Source: JAZQNC01 sp045536155
GTDB taxonomy: Bacteria; Bacillota; Clostridia; Oscillospirales; CAG-272
Length of the DNA stretch: 24,424 nucleotides
NCBI GenBank assembly: GCA_045536155.1
Contig: JAZSMZ010000157.1
Span: 1-24,424, forward strand
Reading direction: 5' to 3'
Below the pieces are notes generated by a model. It made no database searches. It saw only the letters and a program-made list of their open reading frames with translations, and was not told the DNA's origin. Made by a program: the position numbers and the translations under genes. Position 1 is the first letter of the stretch; every line of letters starts with the position of its first letter. Of the stretch, positions 23,401-24,424 are shown one piece after another.

Positions 23401-24424
23401 GAACGGTGTCCATCTTGGGATTGACAGTCTCGGCAAAAGCAGTCAAAGCGATGTACTGTTTAGGAGTTTCGGCATTGCCTATCTTGAAATAGTAGTGGAG
23501 ATACTTGTTGTCCTCAGCTCCGAGAGTAAATGTATTGGCGCTGGAAGAGCTCTTAGCAAGGCTCTTGGTGTTGGTGAAGCTGGTGGGAGCTGTTGTAGAC
23601 TTGCTGAACTCGTAATAGAGAGTACCCGCAACGCTCGAATCATACTTGAAGGTGGTCGAGAAATTGGAGGTGGCCTTTTCCTCGGTTATGGTGAAATAGT
23701 CGATAGACGCGTAGCTTGTGGAGTTCTGCTTGTTGCCATACACGTCAACAGCAAGGTAATTTACCTTTGTTGTGCCTACGGGAACAACAAGATCGCAGCT
23801 TTCGCTGTAGTTACCGTCGCTGTTCTTATCATTCTTCTCAATATCGAAGTAAGGATAGCTGTCGAGCGAGGATGTGCTGATCGAGCTTGTGGAGTAATAT
23901 ACTCTACCGGGCTCATTAAGGGTTACTTTAAGAGTTACTCTGTCAGAGGTATTTGACTCACGAACGGCATGGGAATCAACCTTTACTACCGTAGGAGCAG
24001 AAGTATCGTCGTTCGAGCCAAGTCTGAGCACGTTAACGTCGCCTCTGGTTGCACCGCCGGTATAGCTTCCGCTGACAACGACCCAGTACATATATACAGC
24101 CTTGGTGCCGGAAAGGCCTTCAATAGAGGGGAAGAGTATGCTCTGAACGTTGTCGGAGTTATACTGAATGTTTCCTGTAAAGGTAATGGCCTGGTTTGCT
24201 GTGATTATCTCATCATTGGTGAGGTAATAGTGCAGCGTGCAGTTGTTGCTCCAGCCTTCTACCGCAAGCTTTATGTACGCGGTCGAGGCCATAGCGCCCT
24301 CTCCGCGTTCAATGCGGGAGAACGGAATGGTTGCATCAACCTTGTTCGAGATCGCTGCGCTTACCGGCAAAGCAGTTACCGGGATTGCCGCGATAAGTCG
24401 GATCGTAGCCATGTCGTTCTGTGA
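20480..24424 (-). CDS. Large surface protein with Ig-like repeats and three C-terminal SLH domains, 5' end outside window
   Basis: The frame is open to the window edge, giving at least 1314 residues. The first ATG (24410-24412) has open codons before it and no Shine-Dalgarno in the 12 bases left, so the true start is probably outside. About ten beta-rich units of 80-110 residues fill the body. One kind carries 'YSFDGGxxW' and 'IPAGTIxVRDxxGN'; the other carries 'VTFxxSExGxVYY'. They are separated by linkers like 'DxxAPTV', as in bacterial Ig-like/fibronectin-like adhesin domains. A Gly/Trp/Pro stretch (GGGWWGPGS) at 22526-22555 sits mid-protein. Three SLH domains (bases about 20483-21049) end the protein; they normally bind pyruvylated cell-wall polysaccharide and hold it on the surface. 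No signal peptide, enzyme domain or LPxTG motif is seen. Adhesion or structural role is inferred. Confidence 0.9.
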   Translation of the reverse strand, partial: SQNDMATIRLIAAIPVTALPVSAAISNKVDATIPFSRIERGEGAMASTAYIKLAVEGWSNNCTLHYYLTNDEIITANQAITFTGNIQYNSDNVQSILFPSIEGLSGTKAVYMYWVVVSGSYTGGATRGDVNVLRLGSNDDTSAPTVVKVDSHAVRESNTSDRVTLKVTLNEPGRVYYSTSSISTSSLDSYPYFDIEKNDKNSDGNYSESCDLVVPVGTTKVNYLAVDVYGNKQNSTSYASIDYFTITEEKATSNFSTTFKYDSSVAGTLYYEFSKSTTAPTSFTNTKSLAKSSSSANTFTLGAEDNKYLHYYFKIGNAETPKQYIALTAFAETVNPKMDTVRLESRGEAAANVSFKASQTVTLYYTVGNAQVNSKANITNTKALTAGTVAQVNFINLARTSQIVSYYIKDVDSSYESSVMYFTIPAYVANDEIAPTISDISIKYYESTEKNYVIVTFKSSEAGNVYFGYGDDQNDKVVIKDTIVSYGEVMAVTEGINTFTIFESGSDDFDGKGIVVSFAVKDYSGNVSDPAHAFYIIEDVEEVELSNVYAVRGSTYIDIRFTANLKGSIRFETVAGRVQGDTYDFKPGFNEFHLRVIEDVAGSFEISYRYAATESDLDDKTVSSGGGWWGPGSTTIVRNYKTGTIFVPSSSDIDESGLIKFDESSITVDPKETIVSGEDGVVITIKATSTLIDDPTFEYSFDGGYNWTLSNTKTIRESTIFTVGMIKARLYGDSTTVTYPKELKILNVDSKAPNITAVTRNPETTIDPVSSVRITVEATDNVGGVGTPSGGLQYNFGHGWTSSNYRDYTKDTVIPAGTIKVRDRVGNETVYNVAITINNIDEDRPNVTNFEVERTELDEIVVTFEVSENATFYYAFPEKNSTAAGAQFEHSVSVTKGKNTLTLKGVGKHGKGETPMVFYVQDAAKLMSSLYSYTVPAFAAGDKVAPVIVSVTLSEDGPTNKPVMVIVEATDDVALHDEAPYSFDGGKTWQKENEFEVTRNTTFKKNDIVVRDINDNKTVYNKELKIDTIDLELPTIAVSILALNKKIVISVIANDNLKLHNAAYSYNGGSDWEAASQKTLAVITDIPAGTIQVRDAAGNVRAYNFIITKAQLEAKLNSSTVTVGNFKDVATTDWAYTYIMRCAQVGIIQGEGDVYRPKVNMSRRDFVTILGRFDAILGMNTGKAAADYGTVSKFSDVPANQYYTPYINWAAEMGIVNGRGGNIFDPNASITREEMCTMLIRFLNRYNITNSYQGSNLNFFDKALISSWAQQSIAVCNELGIVIGDDMNRFNPKSVSTREQVATVFARLCDMFGL
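20483..21049 (-). other. Three S-layer homology (SLH) domains
   Basis: The last 189 residues of the large surface protein form three SLH repeats starting at FKDVATTDW (bases 21049-20906), FSDVPANQYY (20845-20696) and FFDKALISSW (20650-20483). The wall-binding TRAE motif appears as SRRD in the first, TREE in the second and TREQ in the third, so the second is closest to consensus. They anchor the protein non-covalently to secondary cell-wall polymer. Confidence 0.92.

Noticed and set aside
20384..23956. A 1190-codon open frame on the plus strand, antisense to the SLH protein
   Set aside because: It is the exact codon-for-codon reverse of the SLH gene. It stays open only because that gene avoids the codons TTA, CTA and TCA. 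It begins inside a terminator hairpin region, has no ribosome site, and its sequence shows no protein family, while the minus-strand frame has clear SLH domains.

Overview
The window looks like a chromosomal segment of a low-to-medium GC Gram-positive anaerobe of the class Clostridia, perhaps an uncultured gut lineage. The grounds are the gene content: FtsK/SpoIIIE translocase, type III glutamine synthetase, ammonia-dependent asparagine synthetase AsnA, HPr kinase/phosphorylase, YtrA-type GntR regulator with an ABC-2 transporter, and an S-layer homology surface protein. AGGAGG-type ribosome binding sites and TTGACA/TATAAT promoters agree. No tRNA, rRNA, CRISPR array, insertion sequence or phage gene was seen, and no gap between genes exceeds 300 bases.

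Layout. Bases 1-3491 (+) hold the end of a UPF0210/PFL-like gene, a secreted membrane-anchored homologue of D-Ala-D-Ala carboxypeptidase that has lost all three active-site motifs, and alanine racemase. They meet a leftward gene group at a bidirectional terminator. That group (9497 down to 3522) is asnA, glnN and ftsK/spoIIIE, with small gaps and no terminator between them, read from a strong promoter at 9569-9597. Divergent from it are an ICMT-like membrane methyltransferase and a small leucine-rich-repeat surface protein (9745-11187), ended by a clear terminator. Then comes htpG (Hsp90) with its own promoter and an unusual Cys/His-rich insert.

Bases 13392-15739 are a self-contained regulator/ABC-transporter operon. 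Its consensus promoter runs into four tandem 9-bp repeats, a likely operator. Next is a type IIA topoisomerase A subunit broken by a one-base frameshift just after the catalytic tyrosine, then hprK and a Gfo/Idh/MocA oxidoreductase. A pair of terminators separates these from a very large leftward gene (24424 to 20480), truncated by the window edge, that encodes Ig-like repeats and three C-terminal SLH domains.

The segment is mostly housekeeping: cell wall D-alanine, nitrogen assimilation, chromosome segregation, protein folding, DNA topology, carbon-catabolite control and cell surface. I did not find a convincing new multi-gene system. The best leads are the catalytically dead carboxypeptidase homologue next to alr, the metal-binding-like insert in HtpG, the tandem-repeat operator, and the split topoisomerase gene.
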